Counted from the stretch's first letter, positions 1 through 14,243 are shown. The stretch: DNA of 64,000 nt from Chinchilla lanigera (GCF_000276665.1 NW_004955427.1:2796004-2860003), one strand, 5' to 3'. The notes: a model not told the origin generated them from the letters alone. Made by a program: numbers and translations.

Positions 1-1089
1 GGGCCAGCAGGAGTTCCAGACCCACGGACGTGACTGGGTCCGATTCTGCGAGCACGCTGCAGCCTGGCGGAAGGAGGGCCTGGGGCTGAGCTGTCCTCGG
101 TACTGCAGTGGGGGGATCGGAGGCCTTGTTGTGGTCAGAGCAGCCACACTCTCAGGCAAAGAAGCTACTTGGAAATCACACACGCAGCGTCTCGTTGGGA
201 TATTTAATCTGTGTTCCCATCTTCATGGCTTCTTGTGTTTATTAGGTTATTACTTTTGTGTATTTGCTCTTTCATTGGCTCTGATTTAATGGGTGTCCAG
301 GTTCTCCCTCTCATCACAGGTCCCTTTCTAGTTTCTTCACCTCAAACCCCCGGACTATATTATTAACATATTTCATTATTTTTCCCCAAACATGTAAACT
401 CCTCCTTCAATTTTAAATTCCCCATGCTTAACTTCCTCACAGTCACTCCTATCTGCACTGGTACTGCTCCTTGATTTTTCCCAGTTCTCAGCTTTGGTTC
501 TTCTGTATCTTACCAGCTTCTTGTCCTCCCTGTCAGCAAGTTCTGACAACCTCATAGCTTTCCTCAATCACAAAGTAAACCGCCTTTGTTCCATACCTCA
601 TCCTTGCCCCCACAAAATAGCCTTGGAAAATTTTCAATGCTAACCACTCAACTTGGCTAACAGTGCTCCAGTAAAATTCACCCCACGTCGAATTGTTCTT
701 CCTATCTGCCACTGTTCACCCCTTCAGACCTTCCCTTTAGCGTCTAACACTTCTCATCCAAGCACTGTCCATTCTCCTCAGCCCACCTCACCTACCTCAC
801 AAGTCATAAACTGTCGTAGTGCACGGAGCCCAGACCAAGAGGGGAAGAGTGACCACAAGCACTACAATATTGAGGTGTTGTAAGACTGAATCTGTGGATG
901 CTGCTATAAACAGAAGTAATTCTTTCAGCAAAACATAGGTACAGAGTCAAAATCACTTGAAGTTAATAACAAAAAAGAGTAAATACTAGCACTGGGCATA
1001 AAAAGCCACAAACTCTTCTTTCTTCTCTAGTCCCCAAACTGTAGTAATTCTCCCTGACCCCCAAAAAGAGAGGAAAGGGCCATACATAA
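1..1089. other. Unassigned sequence
   Basis: The first 200 bases are GC-rich and the rest AT-rich. No gene or clear repeat was recognised. The GC-rich part could be a decayed L1 5' region upstream of the L1 at 1090, but I have no direct support for that. A short TAGA-rich simple repeat lies at about 1108-1145, just beyond. Confidence 0.4.
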
Positions 1090-1143
1090 TTTTTTAAAGA
1101 TATCAACATAGATAAATATATAGATACATAGATATAGAGATAT

Positions 1144-2130
1144 ATGAGAACAGGGAAGCAAGGAAATATGAGCTCTCTAAACCCCCTCCAACTCTCCCAA
1201 TGCAGAACAAGAGGTCAAAAGGCAGAAGACAATAAACACCAGGTAGCAGAAATCTATGAAAAGTTCTTAGAAGGGATGAAGAAAGTAGACGAGTTCAAAG
1301 ACGAAATGAACAAGCAATTTGACTTAATAGCAATTTCACTTAATGTGTCCATGATGAATTTTGGGGAAATATATAAAATAGAAAACTGGGCAAGATAGCC
1401 AAAATGGTTCAAAATTTGAATAACAGATTCTACAAGGATATGGAATCCTTGAAGAGACGTCAGATAGAAATATCTGAAACAAAAAAGTCTGTGAAGAATT
1501 CATACATTGCAAAAATGACCAGTGTTAAGACAGAGTGTCGATATTGAGGACAAAATATTTAATTATGATAAAGAGCTCAAAAAAGCCAAAAAGAAAGTAA
1601 AAGAACAAGAGAAGATTGCCTAGAAGCTACTAGATGACAAGACCAATCTAAGGCTAATCAAGTTATAGAAGATCTAGAAGATCGCTCAGATGAATTCACC
1701 ATCATGCTTACAGAAATCATGGAAGAAATTTTCCCAAATATGAGTTACAAGTAAGCAACACTTTAGAACACCAAAAAATTATGATGAAGGAAATTCACCA
1801 AGATATACTGTTACAAAATTCACGGATGTCCAAACAAAAAAAGAGCAAAATTTTAAAGGCAGCTAAAGAAAAACAAAAAATCAGATATAAAGAGAAACCA
1901 ACTAGAATCACATCTGACTTCTCAGCACAAACTCTGAAGCCCAGAAGAACTTGGAGTGGAAGTATTTCAAGCCCTAAGAGCAAATAACTTCCAACCCAGA
2001 TTAACTTACTCAGCAAAGCTATCCTTGAAATGGATGGAAAAGTAAGTAATTTCCATGAAAAAGACCAGCTCAGAAAATATGTAAGCGCTAAACCTGCTCT
2101 AGCAAAAATACTTAAAAATATTCCAAACAG
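1144..2130 (+). pseudogene. L1 ORF1 remnant
   Basis: The N-terminal part reads MSSLNPLQLSQCRTRGQK and then a charged coiled-coil-like stretch. The C-terminal part (about 1781-2130) contains KILKAAKEKQKIRYKEKP, SDFSAQTLKPRR and then EKDQLRKYVSAKPAL, the conserved nucleic-acid-binding region of L1 ORF1p. Stops near 1396 and 1622 and several frame changes break it. Confidence 0.8.
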
Positions 2131-2221
2131 AAACAATGCATTGGACACAGCTAAAAACACAGAGGAAACAAATGAGCTCAAAGGATAAACAGCAACTGAA
2201 AACATCAGGAAAAGAAAAACA

Positions 2222-2300
2222 GGGCCAGGAATGTAGCTCAGCGACACAGCGCCTGCCTGGCAAGCACAAGGTCCTGAGTTTGATCCCTGGTGCCAGAGAG
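2222..2300 (+). mobile_element. ID-like SINE inserted in L1
   Basis: A tRNA-derived SINE with the A-box-like segment ATGTAGCTCAGCGACACAG and the B-box-like segment GAGTTTGATCCC, inserted at the ORF1/ORF2 junction of the L1. Its 3' tail has turned into the purine microsatellite that follows. Confidence 0.85.
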
Positions 2301-2462
<162 letters not shown>

Positions 2463-2474
2463 ACAATGGTAGTA

Positions 2475-5400
2475 AGTAACCAACTTGTCTCTGTAATATC
2501 TCTCAATGTTAGTGGCTTCAATTCTCCAATTAAAAGACAGAGACTGGCAGCCTGGATCTAAAAACAGAATCCAAAAATCCACTGCATTCAAGAAATTCAT
2601 CTAATCCAAAAATATATTGATAGACTAACATTAGAGGATGGAAAACAATTATTTTATGAATGAGGCCCCTGAAAACAAGCAGGAGTAACAACTCTAATAT
2701 ACATGGTAAACTTCAAGGTAAAACTCATTAGAACAAACCAAAAATGTCACTACATACTAGTTAAGGGAACAATCCAACAACAAGAGATAATATTGACAAA
2801 CATAAGCAGCAAATACTGGAGCCTCTATCTTCATGAAACAAAAACTTCTGAAATTAAAATATCAAACATTAACATGATCATAAGAGGGGATTTTAACACA
2901 CCACTTTCACAAAGAGATAGATCAATTAAACAAAAAACCAATCAAGAAATTTCAAAGCTGAACCACCCCCTTGAACATATGAATTTAATGTGTATAGAGG
3001 GAACATTCCAGTCCTCTACAACAGAGCATACATTCTTTTCAGCAGTACATGGTACTATCTCCAAAATAGACCACATACTACTCCACAAAGCCTGCTTAAA
3101 TAAATATAAAAGAATAGGATTTACCCAGTGCATACTGTCAGACCACTGTGCAATTAAAATAGAAATCCATAACAGAAGAAATCTCAAAAAAGGCAGAAGC
3201 TTCTGGAAAATTAACAGTAATACTGCTACACAAGTACTGGGTTAAAGAAACCAAAGAAGAAATTTTTAAAATTTCTGGAAATTAATGACAATGACTGTAC
3301 AGCTCATCAAAACCTCTGGGACACTATTAAGGCAGTTCTAAGAGGAAAATTCATCACAATCAATGCTCATATTAGGAAAGTAGAGCAAGCTCAAATAGAC
3401 AATCTTACAAGCAATCTTAAAATACTTGACAAACAAAAGCAAACCAGGCCCAACCCAAAATTAAGGAGGGCAGTTATAAAGATGAGAATGGAAATCAATG
3501 AAATTGAGCCTATCAAAACAGCTTTTTTAAATGAATTTTAGAACTGGTACTTTAAAAGAAAATATATAAGACTCCAGACAGACTTACCAAGAGAAACCAA
3601 GAAAAATATTCACATTAATGCAATTAGAAATGAAAAAGGTGAAATTACAACAGACATTGTGGAAATCCAGAAGATAGTAACTACTTCAAAAAATTATATT
3701 CCAACAAATTATCAAATTTTGGAGAAATGGACAGATTCTTAGACACACATAAACTATCAAAACTAACCCAAGAAGACATAAATATGCTTAACAACTCAAT
3801 AACAAGTAATGACATTGACGTGGTAATAAATAGTCTACCCTCTAAATAAAGCCCAGGACCTGATAGATTCACTGTTGATTTCTACAAAGCCTTTAAGGAC
3901 ACCATATGAGCAATGCTCCACAAGCTTTACAAAGAAACTGAAAGGAATGGAGTGCTCCCAAACTCATTTATGGACGCTAATATCACCCTGATCCCAAAAC
4001 TAGATAAAGGCCCACCTAAAAAAGAAAACTATAGGCCAATCTCTTTCATGAACATAAATGCAAAAATCCTTAACAAGATATTAGCAATGAGAGTGCAGCA
4101 AGTTATCAAAAATATCATACAACATAATCAAGCAGGTTTCATTCCAGAGATGCAAGAATAGTTCAATATTTGTAAGTCAATAAATTTAATAAATCACATA
4201 AGCTGAAGAAGGTCAAAAATTATATCATTATATCAATAGATGCAGAAAATGCTTTCAACTAAATCCAAAACTCCATAATAAAAATCCTGAAAAAACCAGG
4301 TACAGAAGGACCATATCTAAATATGGTAAAAGGCTATCTATGACAAGCCCATATCCAGCATCATATTAAATAGGGAATAACTAAAAGCATTCCCCCTAAA
4401 ATCAAGAACAAGACAGATTTCCAGTATCATCCCTCCTGTTCAACATAGTACTAAAAACATTAGCCAAATAATTAGGCAAGAGAAATAAATAAAAGAGCTA
4501 CATCTAGGAAAAGAACTCAAATTATCATTATTTGCAACTGACATGATACTCTATATAGAAGACTCAAAGAACTCCACCAAAAAACTCTTAGAATTAATAA
4601 CAAATTTCAGCAATGTATCAGGATATGTGATCAACATACTGAAATCATTAGTATTTGTGTACACCAACAATGAATGGGATAAGAAGGAAATTATGAAAAT
4701 AATACTATTTACTGTAGCTTCAAGAAAAATGAAATAGCTAAGAATTAACCTAACCAAGGAAGTGAAAGACCTCTACAAAGTAAACTACGGTACTCTGAAA
4801 AAGGAGGGTGAAAAGGACACCAGAAAGTGGAAAGATGTTCCTTGCTCCTGGATAGGCAGAATCAATATTTTCAAAATGGCAATGCTACCAAAATTGTTAT
4901 ACAGCTTCAATGCAGTACAAATCAAAATGTCAACAGCATACATAACAGATTTTGAAACCAAAAGAGACCCAGAATAGCAAAGGCAATTTTGGGCAACAAG
5001 AGTAAAGCAGGTATCATAACAATACCTGACTTCAAGCTAAAGCTACACTACAAAGCAGTAGTGATTAAAGATAGCACGGTTCTGGAACAAAGACAGATAC
5101 ATGAATCAGTGGAATAGAACTGAGGATCCAGAAACTTCCTCTGACACATTGAGCTATTTGATCTTCAACAAAGGGGCCAAAGGCACAGGTTGGAGCAAAG
5201 ACAGCCTATTCAACAGGTAGTGCCGGGAAAATTGGTTATCTGTGTGTGAAAGATTGAAACTGGATCCTTATCTCTCACAATATACTAAATTAAAATCAAA
5301 ATGGATCACAGATCTAAACATTAGAACAGAAGTATTAAATCTACTCAAGATAAAACACTTCAATGCATAAGTGTAGGATGGGATTTTCTAAGCAAAACCT

Positions 5401-6100
5401 TAAGAAATAACAAGAATCAATAGATGGGATTATATCAGACTAAAAAGTTTATGCACAGCAAAAGAATCAATCAGTAGAGAGAGGAAATAACCTACAAAAT
5501 AAAAAAAATAGTTTTATTAGTTACTCCTAAGAGGACTAATATCTAGAATATACAAAGAACTCAAAAACATTAAGCTACTAAAATCAAAGATCCAGTCAAG
5601 AACTGGGCAAAAGAAATGAACAGAGACTTCACAGGGGAAGAAATTCAAATGGTCAACAGTACATTAAAAATGCTCAACATCTCTGGACATTCAAAAAATG
5701 AAAAATTAAAACAATATTCCATCTCACTCCAGAAAGAATAGCAATCACTGAGAAATCAACAAATAACAAATGCTGGTGAGGGTGTGGTAAAAAAGGAGCC
5801 CTCCTTCATTGTTCATGGGAATGTAAAGTAGTACAACCATTATGGAAATCAGTATGGAGATTTCTCAAAGAACTGGAATTAGAAATTCTACATGCCCCAG
5901 CAATCCCTCTGCTAAGTATCTTTCCCAAAGAGTAAAGAATTTGAAGTGATACATGCATACCAATGTTTATCACAGCACAACTCATAATAGCTAAATCCTG
6001 AACACAACCTGTATACCCATCAACAGAAGATTTGATAAAGAAAATGCAGTATCTATATATAATGGAATACAAGTCTGCTGTAAAGAATGACAGATTTGAG
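2475..6100 (+). pseudogene. L1 ORF2 remnant (endonuclease and reverse transcriptase)
   Basis: The endonuclease domain is readable at 2475-3240: ISLNVSGFNSPIKRQRLAAW, then IRGDFNTPLSQRD, IDHILLHK and LSDHCAIKIEI, including the SDH catalytic motif. The reverse transcriptase is readable at 3913-4160 ([29 protein letters not shown]) and 4530-4980. The active-site motif reads FATDMILYIED where functional copies have FADD. Many stops and frameshifts are present. Confidence 0.88.
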
Positions 6101-6500
6101 ACATTTGTAGGAAATTGGATTCACTTGGAAAATATAATGCTGAGTGAAAGAAACCAAATACATCAGCTTACATACAGTATGATAGCTCTCACTTGAGTGA
6201 GGCAAAGGACAAAGAAAATAATAAAAGATGGATAGAAGGGAACTAGGAAATAGGTTTCTTGCAGTAGGGAAGGCATCCAAGGGGGGAAAGCGCAAGGGAT
6301 GAGGAGGAGGGGAAGTGCAAACAAATAGAACAAAGATAAACCTTGTACAGGAACCTAACAAACTCAGTTAATGTAAACATTACGTGTCATAACATGAGCT
6401 CAGATTAATAATCTAACAAGAATGAGAAATGGGGTAGGGAAATTGGAGGAAGAGGGAGGAAGGGGGAGGAAAGAGAAAGGGGATTTTAAAAAAAAAGACA

Positions 6501-8889
6501 GAAGCTGTGGTGTGTACATGTAACCGCTCCCAAGATGACGGTAAATTGCATGAATTGCAAACAAACTTATGCAGGCCACTAATAAGTATTAAGGTCACTG
6601 GTACTGCCAAATCAAGGTTTAGTTTTGGCTTTAAATAATCTTTCTAAAGTGATATTTGGAGTGTGGCCAAGTTCTTGCCAGAAAAATAAAATGACCTCAT
6701 TCTTTAGCTTCCTTATTCTCACAAAGCTCTTAGAAAACTAGATCAAATCGAACACAGTGGTGTACCTGGAAAGACCCTGTATCGTTTTCCCTATGACCTA
6801 ACACCAAGGCTTGCTGCCTCACATATGGAGAAAAACTTCAGAGGAACGCCTTAGTCAGATTTTCTTTACTGTTTTCCAGCCTACAGTTGTTGATCTGAAA
6901 AGAAGGATTTTGGAAGTAGCTACTCTTAGATGAGGATTAAATGAGATGCAGATTAACAGGCTCAGCACAAAGCCTGACAATCATTCAAATAACTTTAACT
7001 TGAATCAGTTAAATGGAAAGGCCAGGAAGTCACTGACCTGCCTCTTTGCAGTAGGAGGGTGGCACAGGAGAAATGATTATCTCCCAGGGATTCGTGTAGT
7101 CCATGTACTGGGTAGAAGAACTAGGGAACCAGTAAGATCTCCCAACCCAAAAGTTCTTCCCTGTTGCTAAGGAGTTTATCATTCCCTCTTTCCCTGTGCT
7201 CGTGCTTTGTTCATGCCACTCCTGCAGGACACATCACGCTTTTCATCATTACCCGCGAACATGTCTGGCTTGCAGCTACTTTCTGAGCTCTTCCAGGTCA
7301 AACCCTGCCTTTCCCATCTTTGCTGCCTGTGCATCTTGCCCAGTGCCTACCATAACGAGGACATTCAACAAACACATCTGAATACTTGAGCCCTTGGATG
7401 CTTCTCACTCTAGCAAGTTTTAAAATTCTCATGATGATGCTGAAACATCACCTGGATGGCCTTCCTTTTCTGGGTAAACAAAATGTTCTTTCTGCATAAT
7501 GTCAAGTACATTGCAAATTTATGAAGCTTGGACAAATTTCTGATTTCCAACATAGAACTTCCCTCCCTGAGACAGGCAATGACTCTTAATTCAACCATAC
7601 ACCCTCCAAGTCTTGTTCTCCAGCTGATGATGTAGTTCAGTTAACACCCATGGAAATCCTTATGCACACCTTTTTTCTGATCCAGAAATTTCTAAAAGTA
7701 GCAAGAGTTATGGTCCAGCCATGGTATTCAAAACTAACAAGACAGCTCCTCATTTACCAGAAAACGATGTTTGCAAAAAGACCAACTCTAACTCTGGCCA
7801 AAACTGAGCCATCTTTCAAATCTCCAGACTTATTAACCTTTAATATGTCTGTTCAAGTACTTACCAAAATTGGTCACTCAATAAACACTTGATGTGTAGC
7901 TAAAGACTGTCTCAGTGACGTAACAGAGATAAGACAGCTTCCAGTTTTATTTCAATTATAGCCATGGAGTAGCTTAAGCATTTAAAGTGGTTTAGCTACA
8001 ATTGAATTCATAAAGAAATTTAATAAATTATACTCTGAATTAAGCTATTCTTAGAGAGCCAAAATTCTCCAGGCTCCCTAGCAACCTACAGTAGGATTTG
8101 AATGAAGGTAGCAAGTGAACTCCTCCTTCTATGAGCCCACAACATAAAGCAATCTGACCCTAAACAGGCTGACAGTGGACCTGTTTCAATACCCCAGACC
8201 TCTCTGCTCTAGAACACAAGAAAAGGGAGTCAGAATGGGAAACCCATCTTGGTAAAACTTTTTTGTTCTTCCACATAATCCAAAAATATGAGATTTAGGG
8301 AGCAGTCAAGTTCCTAGCCCTGAGCATGGCTGAATATGGCTGTTACAAACCTCACAACTTCCCTTCTCCTTCAAATAGTGTGTACAGCACTGAGAACACA
8401 AAACTTTCCCAAGCTGCAGAAACAAGAAAGCACATGTTTTCCACAAGAACTGACTTCCTCAGTAGCAATCTTTTATGTCCTTGTTATATTCTTCAATCCC
8501 ATTCTCTTTCCATTAACTGCGTTAGAGATTCTTGGCACAGAGAATAAAAGAAGCATTTCATAAGAAAAGCTTCAACTATATAACTTTGTTTCTGCCATTT
8601 GTTCTGATTCTTTGTGTGGTTTTTGTGCTAATAGAGAAAATGTCTACCCCCACAAGAATTCAGATATTTCTAAATGATCTGTTCCTTTTGGTTAGTGACA
8701 ATCAGAAAGACTTTTAATACTTTTCTGAAAATTATTGAAAAATTGAGTGAGGAAATGTGAAACATAATGGTAATCACCTGCTACTCATCAACTCTTACTG
8801 CTGTTGATTACTTGTGTGTTGCATGCAGTGAACTGTTTGTGGGTGTAACAATTTTATGTTACTGTCCTCAATGCAATGAATTTAAGGTG
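6501..8889. other. Intergenic, ancient repeat traces
   Basis: No gene is visible. A possible old MIR or L2 trace lies at 6925-7000 (AGGATTAAATGAGATGCAG). Another is at about 7190-7385, which resembles an L2-type 3' segment (GTGCCTACCATAAC, ATTCAACAAACAC). The rest is unassigned. Confidence 0.4.
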
Positions 8890-10170
8890 AGTAATTTTTA
8901 CAAAAGTAAAGAACTTAAACTATTCTTATTTGCAGATGACATGATCCTTTACATACTAGACCCAAAAACTCCACCAGAAGACTATGACCTAATAAAAAAA
9001 TTCAGCAAAGTAGAAAGATAGAGTCAAAACACGGGGCTGGGGATTTAGCTCAGTGGCACAGTGCCTGCCTAGCAAGCACAAGGTCCTAAGTTTGATTCCC
9101 GGTACAAAAAAAAAGTCAAAACACGAAAAACAATAACGTTCCTGCTCTCCAACAATGAACCCACTACGAAAAAATCAGGAAAACAATCCATAGTTTCAAA
9201 AAAAGTAATACCTAGGATTTAATCTAATCAAGGAAATAAAAGACTTCTTACCAAAAACTATACCACTCAAAAAAAAATATTCAAAAGAACATTAAAAATT
9301 GAAGGACAGTCTCTGTAAAGAGATAGTCTACATGCTGGGAAAAGTTTTTGCCAGCTACTTGTCAGATGGAGGAGTAATAGCTACACTATATAAAGAACTC
9401 AAAAATGTAGTAGACCTCCCAAAATAAAAGAGCCCGTCTAAGAATAGGCAGTTCAAATGAATATAGACACTTCTCAAAAGATGTACAAATAAGCCAATAA
9501 GTACTTAGGAAAACATGTTTAGCATCTTTGGCCACCACAGAAATGCAAACCAAAACAACACTGAGATTTCATGTTACTCCAGTATGAATGGCTATCATCA
9601 AGGATACAAAGAACAATAAATTCTGGCAAGGTTGTATGGAGAAAGGAACTCTTCCACTTTGTTGGTAGGAGTGTAAAGTAGTATGCCATTGTGGAAATCA
9701 ATATGGAGATTTCTCAAAAACTAAAATTAAAATCCCATTTGACCTAGCTATACTTCTTCTGGATAGCTTTCCAAAGAAGACACCACATTACAGTGATACA
9801 TGCATACCCATGTTGACAGCAGCACAATTCACATAGCTAAGTTACAGTAATAGCCTATATACCCACCATATACAATGGAATATTATTCATCCATACAGAA
9901 GTATGAATTTGAGTCATTTGTAGGAAAATGGATGGGATCTTGAGACCATATGCTAAGTGAAATAAATCAGACACAGAAGGTTAAACAATGCATGGTTCGT
10001 TTTATATGAGAAGCCCAAAATATAAATAATTTTAAAAATAAAATAAAATAGAGATGGTAGGAGACAGGGATACAGACTTTGTGGAAAAGTGAGAGGATGC
10101 AGGAAAGGACCCAATGCTTAAATTACTGTTCTGCAAACATACACATTTCTAAAAATAATGAATACAATCT
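8890..10170 (+). mobile_element. 5'-truncated LINE-1
   Basis: The copy begins inside the reverse transcriptase and reads LKLFLFADDMILYILDPKTP, so the catalytic FADD motif is intact here, unlike the other two copies. ORF2 C-terminal sequence follows (9130-9950) with frameshifts, then an AT-rich 3' UTR-like end. It is interrupted by an ID SINE at 9034-9113. Confidence 0.85.
9034..9113 (+). mobile_element. ID-like SINE with target-site duplication
   Basis: A full-length ID-like element (GGGCTGGGGATTTAGCTCAG, then TTTGATTCCCGGTAC and an A tail). A perfect 12-bp duplication AGTCAAAACACG flanks it at 9022-9033 and 9114-9125. It interrupts the L1 reverse transcriptase remnant. Confidence 0.95.
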
Positions 10171-11394
10171 AAAAGACTTTCTTGGATAAGGAACTTCCAT
10201 AACACTGTTAAGGAAATATCTTGTATGCAGAGTTCATCAATCAGTGACCCTCGGTTGAACTAATTTCACATTCATAATAATCCAAGAAAAGGCCTGAACA
10301 ATACTTACACCTTATGGAAATTAAAGGGAAGGAATCTAACGTAAACATTACACATAAAAGCCAGGTAAAGTATTCTTGGCAGAATGAGCAGAACACAGGA
10401 AACTAGGCAACTGAAGGCCAGCTATGAAACACCAACACTTGCTCAAACTCAAGGCCATGCCAGTTCTCTGCTTACATATCCAATAAAGTTAACACAGCAA
10501 GAAAAGACCACTTGCAGGGAAGTATAGTTTTACAGTTATAAAGCAATGTCAAGAATTTTCATAGCCATTCACCCAATAGTGAGTGATCTTGCAGTCTGCC
10601 CAGAAAAAAGCTGAACTTACAACAGCACTCATAAATGTCCATAGATATAGTGGAAATAACTGCACCAGTGGTAAAACCATGCTTATAAAGATAATTTTCA
10701 TAAAGATTCTTTTCACAAGACCCTGTACATCAAAGATGTTAAAGCACCAGCCATTTTCCACAATTACAAAGCTCTTACTGTTCACATGCCCAAAACTGGG
10801 GTGTGATTATGCTATATAGCTCCTCCAGATGGAGCAGACTCCTTTGAAAAGTATTCCAAAACACTCTTGACAAGAGACAAGAGACAATCTCACAGTACTG
10901 CAGAAAATGATAACAAATTTCCCAAGGCATTCTAGAAGGAATTCCAAACACACAAAGGAAGGAAATAGTGTCAGCCCATTGGAATCAAGCTTTTTCTTCA
11001 ATTCACCTTCTTTTCTTTGAAAAGAAACCATAACTAAAAAGGACTGAAACAAAGCCCAAACATTAGTGGTGTGTACTCAGAGGATCACACTGATCATACC
11101 ATCAACAAATAATAAGGCTAAGCAAGACTGAGGCTCGGGGAACATCCAGATCGTTCTCCTCGAGACCTTTGCAATGCCCAGCCATGCCCAAGTAAATAAC
11201 AAATACAGTATACAATAGTGAATAAATACTTTTCACTCTGTGGAGGAAATTTCTAGTGAAAGAACACATCATTTAAAAACTTGTTTTGCCCCTTAAATAT
11301 TCCATTGCTTTATAAAGACATTGTTTTTTAGGATTTCAGATCAGCTGATATGATGAGCAGTAATATTAATATATAATATGTGAAATTTATGATA
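10171..11394. other. Intergenic, nothing recognised
   Basis: Unique-looking AT-rich sequence. Short open frames on both strands at 10549-11052 show no family resemblance. Confidence 0.5.
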
Positions 11395-11550
11395 TAATTT
11401 TTCACAAATATTATTTAATTCCTGTGAGACTGAATTTATCATTATGCCCAACTAACAGATGAGGGCAAGGAAGCTCAGGTAGGTGAAATGTTCTCCCCAC
11501 TATGACACAGCCTACAAAGAAACTAGAATTTGACCTCATATTCTTAGAAT
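11395..11550 (-). mobile_element. MIR-like SINE fragment
   Basis: The segment with CAGATGAGGGCAAGGAAGCTC, followed by GACACAGCCTACAAAG and AGAATTTGACCTC, matches the complement of the MIR core (cancer-like 'acagatgaggaaactgaggc' arrangement known from ancient mammalian SINEs). It is diverged, as expected for its age. Confidence 0.65.
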
Positions 11551-12992
11551 TCTATGGTCTTTTCTTCACACCATTTTGTTGACCAATGACAAGATGGGAG
11601 GAAGTCTTAAAAGGAACAAGTTAAAAGCAGCTATACAGTGTGTCAAAATACAAGTAAAAGCAGAAGATACATAAGACCAGAACCGTGCAACTTGCACTCA
11701 TCTGCCAGTACAAGGCTGACTTTAGGCTGATTTTATTGTATTTTTACTCTGTGTTCTTTTCACAAAAGGCAGCAATTGCAGAGTCACCATCACCTAATAA
11801 GAAATGCTGCCCTTGGCAGGTCTCTGCCTGAGGACAGTTTCCAAAATGTCAAGTGATTTTTTTTCTTTTGCTTCAAATCCTACACTAACATTTTAGTATG
11901 AATATAAATTTATTTTTCTCACCACTGACATTTCACCTAATAGTATTGGATCTGAGCTTAACCACAAAATACCAGCTGTCACAGAGAAACTTGCGCTTAC
12001 TAGTCATAAATAATGTCTCATATAAAAATGAACTGGACTCAGATTAACAAAGAGCCTTTTTGCGGTAGACAAGATTTCCCAAAGTGTCCTAATATCGAGC
12101 CTTGACAGTTTATTCTATCATCAAGCTGAAGACTATTTTGCTAAAAATAAGCCTTTTCTGTCACTATTGCTACTACACAGGCCACCCTGCAGCCCTTTCC
12201 TCCATGCCATGATTTTGCTCGTATACAAACTGGAAGGGTGAAATTATTTGCTGATGCCACCGATGTTACCGTATTAAGCCACAATCTTTGTTAGAAGATT
12301 TTATACAAGAAAATCTATTGAGCTCATCTTTGCAGGTTGAACCGATCACTGATTGACTGTCTCATACCTTAAGCTGACAGTGGATGGAAAATTCCAGCAG
12401 GAAAACTGGTAAAGAAATTTAGATTTTCACAAATTCTCAGCGTGTCCGTAAAGGGTATCTCTTACAGGAAATCACATTGCTCTCCAAAATGTCATGCCAT
12501 GCCTTGCAGCCCTCTAGAATTGCTCACACAGATGTGTTTCCTTCAAACTGCATCTGAAGACCTGATACTGATTTTGAATATGAAAAAGCTCTAGGTCTCC
12601 GGAAGCATGCCAGGTCACTCAGCATGACTCAGAAATACACTTTTCCATGTAAACTGACAAGGTACACATGGTCAGGAATGTATTACTAGCTTTAAAAAAC
12701 CATTCCTGGGAGAAATGTGTTTATTACGTAAGACTCAAAACACTTAAAACAACTCTTCCATCATCTTGAAGAACTACAAAATGCATCACAGAATTTTGGA
12801 ATTAAAATATCATTTTGTTCAACTTCCTCAATTTTAGGTGGATAAGAAGGTGGCTTTGTTTTTTTTGTTTTTTAGATTTGCTCTTTATGTGCTTTTTTTC
12901 AACTTTTCATCATGGCTAATTTTAAACATAAAGGTGGATAGATAAATAGAATAAAATCCCTTGTGAGTACTAGTCGAACCTATTCAGTTGCC
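11551..12992. other. Intergenic, nothing recognised
   Basis: No coding sequence, structured RNA or clear repeat was seen. Confidence 0.5.
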
Positions 12993-13090
12993 TTTTTTTT
13001 TTTTTTTTTTTTTTTTTGCCATTCTGGAGATTGCGCTCAGGGTCCCATGCATGCTAGCCAAGTGTTCTACCAACGTCTTGTTCTCAGATC
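12993..13090 (-). mobile_element. ID-like SINE, antisense, with T25 tail
   Basis: A T25 run at 12992-13017 is followed by the complement of a tRNA-derived SINE. On the minus strand it reads TTGGTAGAACACTTGGCTAG and then GCATGGGACCCTGAGCGCAA. Divergence is moderate and no clear flanking duplication was seen. Confidence 0.75.
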
Positions 13091-14150
13091 TGATGGAGAA
13101 TGCATAATGCGAGCCAAAATATAACGCCCTGTTTGGGTCTGGGGTTTGGGTTTTGCTGCTTTGTGCTAATTTTAACGCAGGAGGTCAAAAGCTATGGAAT
13201 AAAATCAAGAGAGATTCATAAAATCAACAACTTAATGTCTCGGTCTATGGTTGTCCCCCATTCTTTAAGTCAAACCAAACCACCCAGACAGCAGCCCATA
13301 AAGGCAAGTCCCTGGAAGTCCCACCCAGTGAACCTGAAATCCCTGTGTCCTCTCCAGCCTTGCGTTTGCTCCACTCCATCCCATTTTGGTCGAGTTTCTA
13401 ATCTCTCTCTTACTGTTTTCATTCTACAATTAACTTTGTCTTGGACAGTTTGATATCTTTGTCGTGTTGACTACTCCTGGTCTAAGCGCCTGCACTCACA
13501 CTTTCACTTACCATTTCTCCGGACTCAGAGCCCTCGGAGAGGGATTTAGCGGTATGTCAAATACGATTAAGGCGCTGACAAATCATTGCGTGGGAAGACA
13601 TTGTTTTAATCTGTGAAGCCATTATTCTCTCCAAAGAAAGTTGGCTGCCGTTGTTATTTGGTGATACTCTTTCACTTCCATCAACCAAAAGTGTTTGTCC
13701 ACAAAAGTAAAACAAGATGTCATTGTTTTCTTCTTTTACAACTGTTGAAGGTGACAGAAATACTTGATGCTTCTTTTATACTCATCCAGTGAGCCTGTGT
13801 GTGTTTACGAAAAAAGGATTCCAATATGTTCAATAAAAGAAATCCTCCTGTTACTTAATTTTTGGCCAAGGAATTCAAAGTTAATAATTCCTCTTAACTG
13901 TCTGCAAAAGTATGACACGATGATTTAAGAGATCATCCCAAATAACGTAAACAGTAAAAGACACCTGACCCAATTCTCATTTTGAACGTTAAGACACTAA
14001 TCTGTTCTCATTCAGTCAGTTCTTACTCCTTCTTTGACACATATTATTGAAGAATAAATTAGTCAGTGAAGAAGTGTCCAGTAAAGGTCCTTAAAAATGT
14101 ACTGGTCCACTACAGGCGAGGCTTGATGTGAGGGGGGGTAAGTGTGCAGG
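13091..14150. other. Intergenic, nothing recognised
   Basis: A short open frame at 13100-13453 has no recognisable family. No RNA gene or repeat was identified. Confidence 0.5.
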
Positions 14151-14154
14151 CCTG

Positions 14155-14156
14155 TG

Positions 14157-14196
<40 letters not shown>

Positions 14197-14243
14197 TGTG
14201 TGCATGTGCATGTGTGTGTGTGCGCGCATGTGCGTGTGTGCTG
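14155..14243 (+). repeat. (TG)n microsatellite with CGCG interruptions
   Basis: Alternating TG over about 85 bases, interrupted by GCGCGCATG. Alternating purine-pyrimidine with CGCG blocks is a candidate for Z-DNA. Confidence 0.95.

Noticed and set aside
9034..9113. tRNA-like A- and B-box sequences here and in the other ID elements
   Set aside because: They are tRNA-derived SINE bodies with A tails and target duplications, not tRNA genes.
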